Source: Gammaproteobacteria bacterium
GTDB taxonomy: Bacteria; Pseudomonadota; Gammaproteobacteria; Pseudomonadales; Pseudohongiellaceae
Assembly (NCBI GenBank): GCA_018661465.1
Contig: JABJIC010000032.1
Coordinates: forward strand, 1-64,000
Length of the DNA stretch: 64,000 nt
Direction: 5' to 3'
Shown here: positions 18,005 to 25,712 of the stretch, in pieces
Layout of the letters: the number at the start of each line of letters is the position of its first letter
Position numbering within the stretch: the first letter of the stretch is position 1
Notes under the pieces: model-generated
What the model saw: the letters and a program-made list of their open reading frames with translations, nothing else
Database searches by the model: none
What the model was told of the DNA's origin: nothing
Made by a program: the position numbers and the translations under genes

Positions 18005-18724
18005 TTATCTCGCTGGTCTAAATTTGAATAAGTGAAACACGTTCAGTCTGTCGAAAGTTCCTTCGCTAGTTTTCCAGGGCTCGTACTGAAATTCTTTGAT
18101 CGCACGAAGAGCCGATTCATCAAACACGCCAGCTGGCTCTGAATCCTCAACGGTTGGGTCAAGAACTGCACCTTCGTCAGTCAAGGAAAATCGTAATAAC
18201 ACCCAGCCTCCGATTTTTTCATTCTGAGCCTCAACTGGGTAGCTGGGCGCAGTAGTTGAAACCGGTATCATCTCTTCATTTGCGATCTGGGTGATGGAGG
18301 GCCTTCTTTGGAGAGCCCTTGGGATTCGTGATTTTACGGCTGCATCATTCAGAGATATTTCTATGTTTGGAACTTCCATTTCCGCGCTTTCTGACAATTC
18401 AAATCGGAATATGTACTCAATGCCGCTTACATCCTTAGCTACGCCATTTTCAATATAGGGATTAAACCGAAATTCTTCAGCCGCCTCGATAGCTGCCTGA
18501 TCAAACGTAACCATGGGCTGAGAATCGCGGACGTTAATATTGCTTACGCTGCCTTCTGACGAGACATCAAATGAAACCAATACCCATCCTTCCACTTCCC
18601 GGATAATTGCTTCGCTTGGATAATCTGGGGCTACATCTGTTATGGGGAAAATCTGGACTTGTTGGTCTTGCGCCCAGGTAAAGGAGGCTAGTAGAAATGG
18701 AAATAGTAGGAATAGAGGTCTCAT
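18005..18724 (-). CDS. secreted protein with two TonB C-terminal-like domains
   Basis: The 239-residue product begins with a cleavable-looking signal peptide ending TWAQD rather than a retained TonB anchor. Two TonB_C-like domains follow: residues about 28-108 (PDYPSEAIIREVEGWVLVSF, then AAEEFRFNPY) and about 155-237 (PSYPVEAQNEKIGGWVLLRF, then AIKEFQYEPW). There is no Pro-rich spacer and no ExbB/ExbD gene beside it, so it is unlikely to energise receptors itself. Such stand-alone proteins occur in marine gammaproteobacteria with unknown roles. It lies between two attC-like half-sites (18788-18804 and 17970-17986) in the orientation of a cassette gene. Confidence 0.82.
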   Translation of the reverse strand: MRPLFLLFPFLLASFTWAQDQQVQIFPITDVAPDYPSEAIIREVEGWVLVSFDVSSEGSVSNINVRDSQPMVTFDQAAIEAAEEFRFNPYIENGVAKDVSGIEYIFRFELSESAEMEVPNIEISLNDAAVKSRIPRALQRRPSITQIANEEMIPVSTTAPSYPVEAQNEKIGGWVLLRFSLTDEGAVLDPTVEDSEPAGVFDESALRAIKEFQYEPWKTSEGTFDRLNVFHLFKFRPAR

Positions 18725-18787
18725 AGTTCTTACTCGTAGGCTATTTATCCTTCTCGGCTATTCGCATGATCATGGGCGAGTCCTTTT

Positions 18788-18804
18788 GCCTTGATTGTTA
18801 TGTG
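18788..18804 (-). repeat. attC-like half-site (left arm)
   Basis: The plus strand ends GTTATGTG (18797-18804), preceded by GCCTTGATT. Read on the minus strand this is CACATAACAATCAAGGC, the form of an attC left end. It lies between the 59-residue gene and the TonB-like gene. The matching right arm is missing; a different sequence containing GGCCTGCGTTAAAG lies about 30 bases upstream on the minus strand. It is best read as a degenerate site. Confidence 0.42.
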
Positions 18805-18890
18805 TTGACCAAAATATAAATAATACCTTTAACGCAGGCCTGCATTCGATGCTGAATAAATTTCAAGAACGCGTTTGAGTCCCAAAAATA

Positions 18891-19070
18891 TTAGTTCGAA
18901 TCGTCTTCGAAATGTGCGTCTGGATCCATACCATTGCGAATCTTTTCCATTCGTTCTGCGTGCCTAAAATAGGCTTTTGCACCCCTTAGAGCGAAAAACC
19001 CAAATATCGCTACAATTGGAATAAGAACAGATAGTACATCTGCGGTTAGTAGTTGTGATAGCCAGTCCAT
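18891..19070 (-). CDS. small single-helix membrane protein, 59 aa
   Basis: The product has one hydrophobic segment (LSVLIPIVAIFGFFAL) followed by a basic then acidic tail (FRHAERMEKIRNGMDPDAH). GAAGGTG on the minus strand about 7 bases before the ATG at 19070 decides the start; a TTG 15 bases earlier is less likely. The layout resembles small inner-membrane proteins of unknown function. It sits among the cassette-like small genes. Confidence 0.6.
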   Translation of the reverse strand: MDWLSQLLTADVLSVLIPIVAIFGFFALRGAKAYFRHAERMEKIRNGMDPDAHFEDDSN

Positions 19071-19187
19071 AATAAGCACCTTCAAAAAAACCAGATGACA
19101 AATGGGTCATCCACCTAATGAGAAATTAATTTCTTAACTAGTTCAATGAGAACTATTTTCTGGTTTCAATTATATCTGTGAAATTCT

Positions 19188-19730
19188 CTATGCGTCGTCA
19201 TCTTCGGCTAGTTGTTGGTCAATTTCAAAAAAGTACGGCAGTAAATCGACTATGTTTGGCCTGGTAGAGTTTTTGAGTCTATGCTCGTCCATCGTCTCAG
19301 TGAGATTGCTTGCCAATATTATTTTGTATTGTTGCCACCAAACTTCTCCTCCTGGAGATCTTATGAGCATGGAGAAATAATTGATCCATGGCGCAAGTTG
19401 GTTGTATTCAATATTGTTGTGTTGATGTTGTTGAATCATGTTTTCGATAAACAACGCATATTGGCTCATTATGTAATTGAAAAGACGTTGATCGTTCAAC
19501 TCTAAATTCGCGAAATCACTCAGCCCATCGGCAAATACTCGAATATTCTCTGGGTGCTCAATAAATGAATTTCTTTCAAGCTGTCGCCACTCGGCCAGAA
19601 TGGCGTCGAATGTGGCAGCCATAGTAGCCATTGAACTTTGACGGATTTGTACTCCAAGAAAAATTAGCGTCGCAATCACGCCAAATGCTCCTGCGATCTC
19701 GACAACTGCGCCTATAGCTTCCCAATTCAT
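19188..19730 (-). CDS. hypothetical protein with N-terminal membrane helix, 180 aa
   Basis: An N-terminal helix (IGAVVEIAGAFGVIATLIFLG) is followed by VQIRQSS and a long, mostly helical soluble domain rich in aromatic residues and His/Gln (IQQHQHNNIEYNQLAPWINY). Similar proteins with the VEIxGAxGVIxTLIYL start are frequent in marine gammaproteobacteria and have no known function. It follows the 163-residue membrane protein on the minus strand. A weak attC-like sequence, including GCGTTAAGT on the minus strand, lies in the 75-base gap between them. Confidence 0.7.
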   Translation of the reverse strand: MNWEAIGAVVEIAGAFGVIATLIFLGVQIRQSSMATMAATFDAILAEWRQLERNSFIEHPENIRVFADGLSDFANLELNDQRLFNYIMSQYALFIENMIQQHQHNNIEYNQLAPWINYFSMLIRSPGGEVWWQQYKIILASNLTETMDEHRLKNSTRPNIVDLLPYFFEIDQQLAEDDDA

Positions 19731-19805
19731 GTGAGATTCCTGGTTAGAAAACTTAACGCTCTAAGCGCTTCCTTTTTGATTTTTTTGATATGTTTCGTTA
19801 GCACA

Positions 19806-20297
19806 TTATTCCCAGATCGTATTGAGTAGGGCAAGAAATACATTGGCTCCAAAAATTAGTATTGCTAGAAACCCAAAAACGAATAGGCTGGACGAATAGG
19901 GTAGAAAAATTCCTAGACCGCTCAGAAGAACCGCCGCTTGAAGAATTGTGGCAAGCGCCAGTATAGGGTATGACGCTTTTGGAAATTGTATTTTGTATCC
20001 TTGTTTTCTTGATACAGTCATCCAATAGGCTAGCAGCCCTAACGCCAAAATACTGTATAGGGTCATTGGAAAACCCCATATTACAGCAGGTGAATCGGAC
20101 CACTCTGACAAAGCTGGAGGCATTAAGGAAGTGACAATCATTCCGAAAGATAGGACGACAAGAAAGACTATTCGAGTTTTCTGATCATCTCTCCAGGCTT
20201 GACCTTCGCGTTGAGAAAAAGCGGCTACAAGGCCGGAGAACCCTGCTAGACCTATAGAAATTTCAGCTATTGCAAAAAGTACGCTTTGAGTGTCCAT
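19806..20297 (-). CDS. four-helix membrane protein, 163 aa, unknown function
   Basis: The product starts MDTQSVLFAIAEISIGLAGFSGLVAAF and has four predicted helices with short loops. The N-terminal ISIGLAGFSGLVAAF pattern recurs in small hypothetical membrane proteins of marine bacteria; no function is known. It lies 36 bases downstream (minus strand) of the well-formed attC-like site, like the first gene of a cassette. Confidence 0.7.
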   Translation of the reverse strand: MDTQSVLFAIAEISIGLAGFSGLVAAFSQREGQAWRDDQKTRIVFLVVLSFGMIVTSLMPPALSEWSDSPAVIWGFPMTLYSILALGLLAYWMTVSRKQGYKIQFPKASYPILALATILQAAVLLSGLGIFLPYSSSLFVFGFLAILIFGANVFLALLNTIWE

Positions 20298-20333
20298 GCT
20301 ATTCTCGCAATTAGGTTCAGATCAAAAATCAGT

Positions 20334-20393
20334 CACATAACGCCCTTAACAAAGAGAGCGCGTAGCGCCTCTTCATGATTTGTTTGTTATGTG
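20334..20393 (-). other. attC-like recombination site (integron cassette type)
   Basis: Outer arms CACATAAC (20334-20341) and GTTATGTG (20386-20393) are perfectly complementary. Inner boxes AACAAA (20348-20353) and TTTGTT (20379-20384) pair next. The centre is AAGAG, one unpaired A (20357), then GCGC-GTA-GCGC and CTCTT. Unequal spacers lie between outer and inner boxes (6 bases against 1). Read on the minus strand it begins with TAACAAAC and ends GGGCGTTATGTG, the usual attC layout, so the cassette orientation matches the minus-strand genes. The core is GTTATGT, one base off GTTRRRY. No integrase is visible. Confidence 0.62.
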
Positions 20394-20419
20394 TCGGTCG
20401 ATGCCCAACTGTCGCATAT

Positions 20420-20923
20420 TCATTCTGAGCATTGAATGGCTTTGTTAGGTGAGTGACCTATAAAAGCCAAAATTTTCCAATCTTCCGAAACCTTTGAGAA
20501 TAAATATGTGCCAGCAAAGTTCTCGAGTAGAGTGCTACCATCCGATCTTTTGTAATCTGCAATAGTGCTCAATAACGCGGAATTTTGGTTCATTACACAT
20601 ATGCTTAGTTGCTTAGTTTCGATGTGGTCAAAACCGTCAGCTTCAAAGAATTTGCCTATAGCTCCAATTGCGCTTTCCACATCTGTCTCAGTTGACCATA
20701 ACTCAACTTGCCTACCATTGATTGAATAGCTCGGAGGGGAGTAAATTTCATTCGCCACTCTATCTGGCCGACTATCTTCTTGAAAAGACACATATTGGTC
20801 ATAGGCCAATGCTACTTCTTCTTTGATGATATCTTCAGCGGACTGCTGTGCAAAACTCGATATGCTAAAGGCTGATAATATAATACCTGCAATTACACAA
20901 CTTGGCTTCAAAGAGCGATACAT
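20420..20923 (-). CDS. secreted SnoaL/DUF4440-like protein, 167 aa
   Basis: A signal peptide (MYRSLKPSC, hydrophobic run, SSFAQ) is followed by a compact alpha+beta domain resembling the NTF2/SnoaL or DUF4440 fold, with an early helix, an SINGRQVELWSTE strand region and a closing KVSEDWKILAFIGHS. The closing motif is typical of DUF4440 proteins, which bind small molecules or act as minor enzymes. Function is unknown. The gene lies between a CACATAAC box at 20981-20988 and the full attC-like site, giving a candidate cassette of about 650 bases. Confidence 0.7.
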   Translation of the reverse strand: MYRSLKPSCVIAGIILSAFSISSFAQQSAEDIIKEEVALAYDQYVSFQEDSRPDRVANEIYSPPSYSINGRQVELWSTETDVESAIGAIGKFFEADGFDHIETKQLSICVMNQNSALLSTIADYKRSDGSTLLENFAGTYLFSKVSEDWKILAFIGHSPNKAIQCSE

Positions 20924-21273
20924 AGTTTTTTCCTAAGAGCACAGTATTCGAACATTAGTATTGTGCCCGAAGTGTCGAGACACATAACATATTTATATGT
21001 AGCCAGCGCGGTATTTTCCTCCGCTTGACCCCAAGTGTACTCGCCAAGTCTTTCTTTTCAACCAAATAGTTTAGAAAGCCTCTTTGGTTAAAAAAATTGG
21101 TGAATAGAGAGCCTGATCAGCCTCTGATAAACAGCAATTAGTATATATGAGGCCATTCTGGATTTAGGGGATTTATTGAAGATGAAGAATAAGGTGTGCT
21201 GAAAAGAGTGCAGTAAAAGAGTGTTGTTGTTCCGTCAGAGGAGTATTGAAACTGGTAGGGATTGAGCGGGTGC
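20924..21273. other. 350-base gap with one attC-core-like box
   Basis: The only notable element is CACATAAC at 20981-20988 (GTTATGTG on the minus strand), identical to the outer arm of the attC-like site. A small GCGG/CCGC inverted repeat lies at about 21007-21024. No gene, RNA or clear promoter was found. Confidence 0.4.
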
Positions 21274-22221
21274 TTAGTTGGCTCGCCGACCGCTGCGAAA
21301 TTCCATTTCCTCGGTTTGGCCTGCGGCATTCGTGTAACGACCTGGGCCCTCTCTCTGGCCGCGCATCCAGGGACCGACGTAACGATCACCGTTGGCGAAA
21401 TAGTAAGTGCCCTGGCCATGGATCTGGTCATTCTGGAAACCACCGTCGAAGCGATTGCCGTTGACGAAGGTGAATTCTCCTCGTCCGTCCATCTTGTCGT
21501 TCTGCCACTGGCCTACGTATTTGTCTCCGTTAGCCCATTGTTTGGTGCCTCGGCCATGTTGCTTACCGTCACGCCATTGCCCTTCATATCGATTGTTATT
21601 GGTCCAATAGAAAGTTCCCTGACCCGTACGCTGGTTATTTTGAAACTGACCCTCGTAGCGATTGCCATCGGCCCAGTGAAAATTGCCTCGAGTACGTTCG
21701 CCGGCTCGCCACTGACCTTCGTAACGATCTCCATTATCGAAGTAGTAGTTGCCCTGACCTTCAAATTGATCCTGTTGCCAATTACCTTCGTAACGATCTC
21801 CGCTTAGAAAGTAAAAAGTGCCGCGGCCACTCTTGCGATCACTCTGATAATTGCCTTCATAGCGTTCACCGTTGGCCCGATAGAGCGTGCCACGACCGTT
21901 GCGTTGCCCACTTCGGAACTGGCCTTCAAATCGATCACCATTGGAAAAGTAGTAGGTGCCGCGGCCATTCTTCTGATCGGCAGCAAACTGGCCTACATAG
22001 CGGTCCCCGTTTTTCAGAGTCAGTGTGCCTGTGCCCTGAAAAGAATTGTTTACACATTGGCCTTCATAGCTGTCGCCGTCAGTCCAGCGATACAGGCCAC
22101 TGCCGCTTTCGCAGCTACCACGAATCCAACCGTTTTCGGCAGCTGTGGCTTGGCCAAAGGAGAGTAGCGCGATGCAAAGGGATGCGGTGTAGAATGAACA
22201 GCTGAGGATGGCTTTCTTCAT
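21274..22221 (-). CDS. secreted MORN-repeat protein
   Basis: After a signal peptide (MKKAILSCSF ... ATAAENG) the 315-residue product is built from about eleven MORN repeats of 23 residues, each carrying the pattern GDRYEGQW...GRGTYYF. MORN arrays form an elongated beta-sheet and mediate binding to lipid or protein in other systems; bacterial exported examples have no firm function. The ATG at 22221 is chosen because it starts the signal peptide; an in-frame start 42 bases earlier is less likely. It has no obvious operon partner. Confidence 0.85.
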   Translation of the reverse strand: MKKAILSCSFYTASLCIALLSFGQATAAENGWIRGSCESGSGLYRWTDGDSYEGQCVNNSFQGTGTLTLKNGDRYVGQFAADQKNGRGTYYFSNGDRFEGQFRSGQRNGRGTLYRANGERYEGNYQSDRKSGRGTFYFLSGDRYEGNWQQDQFEGQGNYYFDNGDRYEGQWRAGERTRGNFHWADGNRYEGQFQNNQRTGQGTFYWTNNNRYEGQWRDGKQHGRGTKQWANGDKYVGQWQNDKMDGRGEFTFVNGNRFDGGFQNDQIHGQGTYYFANGDRYVGPWMRGQREGPGRYTNAAGQTEEMEFRSGRRAN

Positions 22222-22343
22222 AGTAACTGTGTCTGACTCAGTAGTTGCTCGGTGAGAGCTCAATGATTGAGAGCATTCAAGTAAATCGATTCTATCCTAA
22301 TCAAGGTTTCGTCATAGGAACCATGTCGCAAATTCTGACCTTT

Positions 22344-22901
22344 CTAACGAAATAATCTGAAATCGGGTCGACTGGAACCGGGGCTAAAACTGTCCGAGAA
22401 GAGTACGCGTTTGCCTATTAGCCATCCATCATCGGTCTTTTCCCAGTAATTTCGATAGATTCCGCCTCCGCTAATAAATGCAGCTCGGTCTTGGGCCCTT
22501 TGATGAGTTATTAGCGCCATATTCTCTGTGACGGCATTTTCCTCAGTAAGTTCCAGAAAAACCAGTGCGGAGAAGTGATGCCTGGTCTGTCGGTCAGCCA
22601 ACCGCCCCTGATGGGACTGTCTTGCATATTCGCCTATAGCAGCTCGACCTTCCACTCGGGAGCCTTCAACGAAAGAGCCTGCAAGCCATCTTTCCATGAT
22701 GCCGTCTTCGGTAAATAGCTCGGTAAATCCTGTTGAATCCTTGCCGTCCCAGCGATAGGAGTATTGAGCCAGCTGTTCGCCTATAGCTAGTTTATTGATG
22801 ATGTCAGACTCAATATCAGCAAGGCTATTATTGCTAAACGCGATCAGCAGCAAAGCAAAGAGAAGATTGCATGGAGCCTGTGAAGATTTCAATATTGTCA
22901 T
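22344..22901 (-). CDS. secreted SnoaL-like (NTF2-fold) protein, 185 aa
   Basis: The signal peptide ends near NNSLADIES. The domain begins IINKLAIGEQLAQYSYRWDGKD and contains FTELFTEDGIMERW, TRHHFSALVFLEL and NYWEKTDDGWLIGKRVL. These are hallmarks of the SnoaL-like family (PF13577 type), which includes ring-hydroxylating dioxygenase beta-subunit-like and ketosteroid-isomerase-like proteins. The typical His/Asp residues are present, but the substrate is unknown. It is followed on the minus strand by the MORN gene after about 120 bases. Confidence 0.75.
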   Translation of the reverse strand: MTILKSSQAPCNLLFALLLIAFSNNSLADIESDIINKLAIGEQLAQYSYRWDGKDSTGFTELFTEDGIMERWLAGSFVEGSRVEGRAAIGEYARQSHQGRLADRQTRHHFSALVFLELTEENAVTENMALITHQRAQDRAAFISGGGIYRNYWEKTDDGWLIGKRVLFSDSFSPGSSRPDFRLFR

Positions 22902-22977
22902 AGTCGCCTAGATTATCAGAGCTCGCTTCAACGGAATACTTTCAGCTTGTCAGTTATCTGTCAAAAATCGTGTCCGG

Positions 22978-23292
22978 TTACGCTGTAAACCAGAATTCAA
23001 TTTCAGCAGTGTCTTCAGCGAATTCGGCAGCATGTTCTTTATCTGCAGCCACGTGATACCACTCTCCCATTGAAATAATCTGAGTCTCGCCGTCCATGGT
23101 GAGCTTTAACTCACCTTTGGTGATTACTCCGACGTTTTCGGTGTCGTGGCGGTGGGGCTCAATGCTGGTACCGGCGGGGTAGGTGGCGAACAATACATCA
23201 CAATTGCGAGCCTCCAATTTGTAGGCTTCGAAGCGATCACTGAATTCGGGCAGATTTCGTATTAACTCGGGATAGTATCGATCCAGTGCCAT
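22978..23292 (-). CDS. small cupin-domain protein, 104 aa
   Basis: This is a single conserved-barrel domain with motif 1 PAGTSIEPHRHDTENVGVITKG (split around residues 40-61) and motif 2 GEWYHVAADKEHAAEF. The metal-binding His pair and Glu/His of cupins are present. There is no signal peptide. Such proteins are sugar isomerases, dioxygenases or storage-type binders; nothing here decides among them. The next minus-strand gene (SnoaL-like) is 76 bases away. Confidence 0.78.
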   Translation of the reverse strand: MALDRYYPELIRNLPEFSDRFEAYKLEARNCDVLFATYPAGTSIEPHRHDTENVGVITKGELKLTMDGETQIISMGEWYHVAADKEHAAEFAEDTAEIEFWFTA

Positions 23293-23662
23293 TTAATTCT
23301 CTCTTTTCATCTCAAGGTGAATGTAATAAAGAAGCAGCAAAACAAGCTTTAAGTCTAAGTGATATCCCTGATATTAGTAAGGAATGACTAGGTTTCCGAG
23401 GATTCTAGTTTGCCTTCCGCAGTCTCTGTATGTGCTGTGAATATCCAGTGTTCTCCTGAAATGCCGCAGATTAGGCCTTCACCGTAGAATCACATCGGAA
23501 TTTCAGGCAATTTTAGGTAGTATTGGCAGTCTGTGTGTTTGATTTGAAAGAAAAAGCTGACTATCTAGATCAGTTGAAGCAGTAAGAAATCTTATAAATA
23601 CTAATAACTGCTAAATATAATCAGGTTTACCTTGGCGGGTGAATCCTTGAGGAGCAAGACTA
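23293..23662. other. 370-base divergent intergenic region
   Basis: The region separates the minus-strand cupin gene from the plus-strand cystine transporter gene. TATAAT at 23616-23621 is a candidate -10 box for the transporter, with only a weak -35. GAGGAG lies about 8 bases before the transporter ATG. No RNA gene or riboswitch was recognised. Confidence 0.35.
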
Positions 23663-25051
23663 ATGGCTATAGGCGCAATAATTAATCTCATACTCTTTGG
23701 AGCTCTTCTGAGCCTGTTGTATCAATTCAGCAAGAATGAAGTGATGCCATTATCTCGCCGCGTATTTATTGGTCTGGTTGGGGGCACAGTATTCGGGTTC
23801 TATCTACAATTTGTATTCGCCGGAAATGATGCAGTCATGGCAGATACTCTGGAATGGACTAATGTCGTCGCCAATTCCTATGTAGGTTTGCTGCGCATGA
23901 TCATCATGCCTCTGATTCTAATCACCATGATCGCCGCAGTACTCAAGGTCGAAGAAATTAAATCCCTTGGCAAGATCGGCGGCACTGTCGTCGGCTTGCT
24001 GATCTTCACAACTGTAATTGCTGCCTTAATTGGTATTTTGATGGCTACAGTTTTTAGTCTCGACGCTGGAGACCTGGTGGGTGGTGCCAGAGAATTGGCA
24101 AGAGCGGAAGCGCTGGAAGCGAGGCAGGGCAGTGTAGCCGATCTCAGTCTTGCTGAGTTGCTGGTGAGCTTCATTCCTACTAATATTTTCTCTGATCTAT
24201 CCGGTGCCAGAAGCATGTCTATTATTGGCGTGGTGGTTTTCGGATTGATCTTCGGCATAGCCGCTCTTCTGGTCAGCGAAGAGGATGCTGCCCATGGTCA
24301 ACGCATCAGAGATTTCGTGGACACTACTCAGGCAGTAATCATGCGTCTGGTGAAGATAGTCATGAGTCTGACTCCTTATGGGGTTCTGGCTTTGATGACT
24401 CGAGTAATTGCTACCTCTGATGGTTCAGCGATACTTAACCTCATTGGTTTTGTGATTGCCTCCTATATTGCGATTGCGCTCATGTTCGCCGTCCATGCTC
24501 TGCTGATAATCATGTTAGGCATGAATATCAAAACCTATTTTCAGAAAGTGTGGCCGGTGCTGACATTTGCCTTCGTTACCAGAAGCTCCGCTGCCACCAT
24601 ACCGCTTACTATTCGTGCGCAGATTGAAGAGCTTAATGTGCCTGCACCAATCGCAAATATCGCCGCATCGTTCGGCGCCACAATTGGCCAGAATGGCTGT
24701 GCTGGAATTTACCCAGCCATGTTGGTAATGATGGTTGCGCCGACCATGGGTGTGGATGTGGATTTCAACTTCATTCTTAGTCTGCTGCTTATTATCGCTA
24801 TCGGTTCTTTCGGAATCGCTGGAGTTGGCGGCGGCGCTACCAATGCTGCGCTAGTTGTACTTCCCGCTATGGGGTTTCCCGTCACCATTGCCGCTCTGTT
24901 AATATCTATTGAGCCATTAATTGATATGGCCCGAACAGCGCTGAATGTTAATGGTGCAATAACCACCGGAATGCTGACCAGCCGCTTTCTTGGCGAAGAT
25001 GCCAAAGTGCCGGAAGCTCCTGTGGTGGAAACAGAATTTCAGGAAGGTTAG
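23663..25051 (+). CDS. tcyP: L-cystine:cation symporter, TcyP/YdjN type (DAACS family)
   Basis: The 462-residue product aligns from memory with E. coli YdjN/TcyP through most of its length. Shared segments include VWPVLTFAFVTRSSAATIPL, NIAASFGATIGQNGCAGIYP, AGVGGGATNAALVVLPAMG and ALLISIEPLIDMARTALNV. It has about eight helices plus two re-entrant hairpins, as in the sodium/proton:dicarboxylate fold. The predicted substrate is L-cystine, perhaps other sulfur amino acids. GAGGAG supports the ATG. An exported RidA-like gene follows at 68 bases and may be cotranscribed up to the terminator at 25634. Confidence 0.85.
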   Translation: MAIGAIINLILFGALLSLLYQFSKNEVMPLSRRVFIGLVGGTVFGFYLQFVFAGNDAVMADTLEWTNVVANSYVGLLRMIIMPLILITMIAAVLKVEEIKSLGKIGGTVVGLLIFTTVIAALIGILMATVFSLDAGDLVGGARELARAEALEARQGSVADLSLAELLVSFIPTNIFSDLSGARSMSIIGVVVFGLIFGIAALLVSEEDAAHGQRIRDFVDTTQAVIMRLVKIVMSLTPYGVLALMTRVIATSDGSAILNLIGFVIASYIAIALMFAVHALLIIMLGMNIKTYFQKVWPVLTFAFVTRSSAATIPLTIRAQIEELNVPAPIANIAASFGATIGQNGCAGIYPAMLVMMVAPTMGVDVDFNFILSLLLIIAIGSFGIAGVGGGATNAALVVLPAMGFPVTIAALLISIEPLIDMARTALNVNGAITTGMLTSRFLGEDAKVPEAPVVETEFQEG

Positions 25052-25119
25052 AGAACAGAAAACCAATAGACATTAGATTGTTCGAATTGATGTATTAAAT
25101 GAATGAGGAAAACGAGACC

Positions 25120-25608
25120 ATGAGTAAGATTAAAAAACCAGTTATCGTAATATCAATGGTAGTTGCAATAGTTGCCGCTTTAAGTGTGGCAGCCATAGCT
25201 AACGCGGCTGAGATTGTTCGCACAGGCGAAGGCAGAAACTTCTACAACAATATTATGATTCCGGCGGGTGCTGAGACCCTTTACCTGAGTGGTTCTGGCG
25301 CAAGTCAGCAAGCAGATGGCACCTGGGGTGATATGAGGCAACAGACAATCGATACATTCAGCTCATTCCAGGAGACGCTTGAATCTCAGGGCTGGTCTCT
25401 AGAGGATATCGTTCAGGTTCGTGTGTTTGCGGTAGCTGGTGCTGACGGAGAGTTGGACTTTGCTGGTTTCAACAGTGGCTACCAGGAATTCTTTGGTTCC
25501 GATATAAATGCAATGAAGCCGGTTCGTTCTTTCGTACAGATAGCAGGTTTGGTTGTGCCAGGCTGGTTGCTTGAAATCGAGATACGCGCAGCGAGAATGC
25601 CTGACTAG
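25120..25608 (+). CDS. exported RidA (YjgF/YER057c/UK114) family protein
   Basis: The product has an N-terminal hydrophobic signal (VIVISMVVAIVAALSVAAIA, ending ANAAE) and then a RidA domain with YLSGSGASQ, DMRQQTIDTFSSFQETLE and LEDIVQVRVF. Cytosolic RidA deaminates reactive enamines from PLP enzymes. Here the Arg usually needed for that activity, expected in the C-terminal R-motif, is not clearly in its usual context (SFVQIAGLVVPGWLLEIEI). Activity is therefore uncertain. The ATG at 25120, with GAGGA about 11 bases upstream, is preferred to 25099. It follows the cystine carrier and precedes a strong terminator. Confidence 0.82.
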   Translation: MSKIKKPVIVISMVVAIVAALSVAAIANAAEIVRTGEGRNFYNNIMIPAGAETLYLSGSGASQQADGTWGDMRQQTIDTFSSFQETLESQGWSLEDIVQVRVFAVAGADGELDFAGFNSGYQEFFGSDINAMKPVRSFVQIAGLVVPGWLLEIEIRAARMPD

Positions 25609-25633
25609 TTACGCGCAAAAACCATTTACAAAA

Positions 25634-25678
25634 AAGGGTTGCCGTGGAGATAAACATCTCGGCAACCCTTTTTTTTTG
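25634..25678 (+). terminator. strong, probably bidirectional terminator
   Basis: AAGGGTTGCCG (25634-25644) pairs with CGGCAACCCTT (25660-25670), and an inner GAGAT/ATCTC extends the stem. A T-run follows to 25677 on the plus strand. An A-run just before the stem serves the minus-strand M20 gene ending at 25713. It separates convergent units. Confidence 0.9.
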
Positions 25679-25712
25679 TGCCTGGCAGTTGAGGCCAAAC
25701 AGTTAAAGCAGT

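Noticed and set aside
17830-18021. Small plus-strand open frame in the 17.8-18.0 kb gap
   Set aside because: No ribosome site, overlaps the half-site and the inverted repeat, and resembles no protein.
19081-19187. A further attC site between the 180- and 59-residue genes
   Set aside because: Only AT-rich partial dyads (AGAAATTAATTTCT) occur; no core box or GGGCGTTA-like end is present.
21262-21807. Plus-strand open frame opposite the MORN gene
   Set aside because: Its hydrophobic product arises from the repeat DNA read backwards; the minus-strand MORN reading has a signal peptide and regular repeats.
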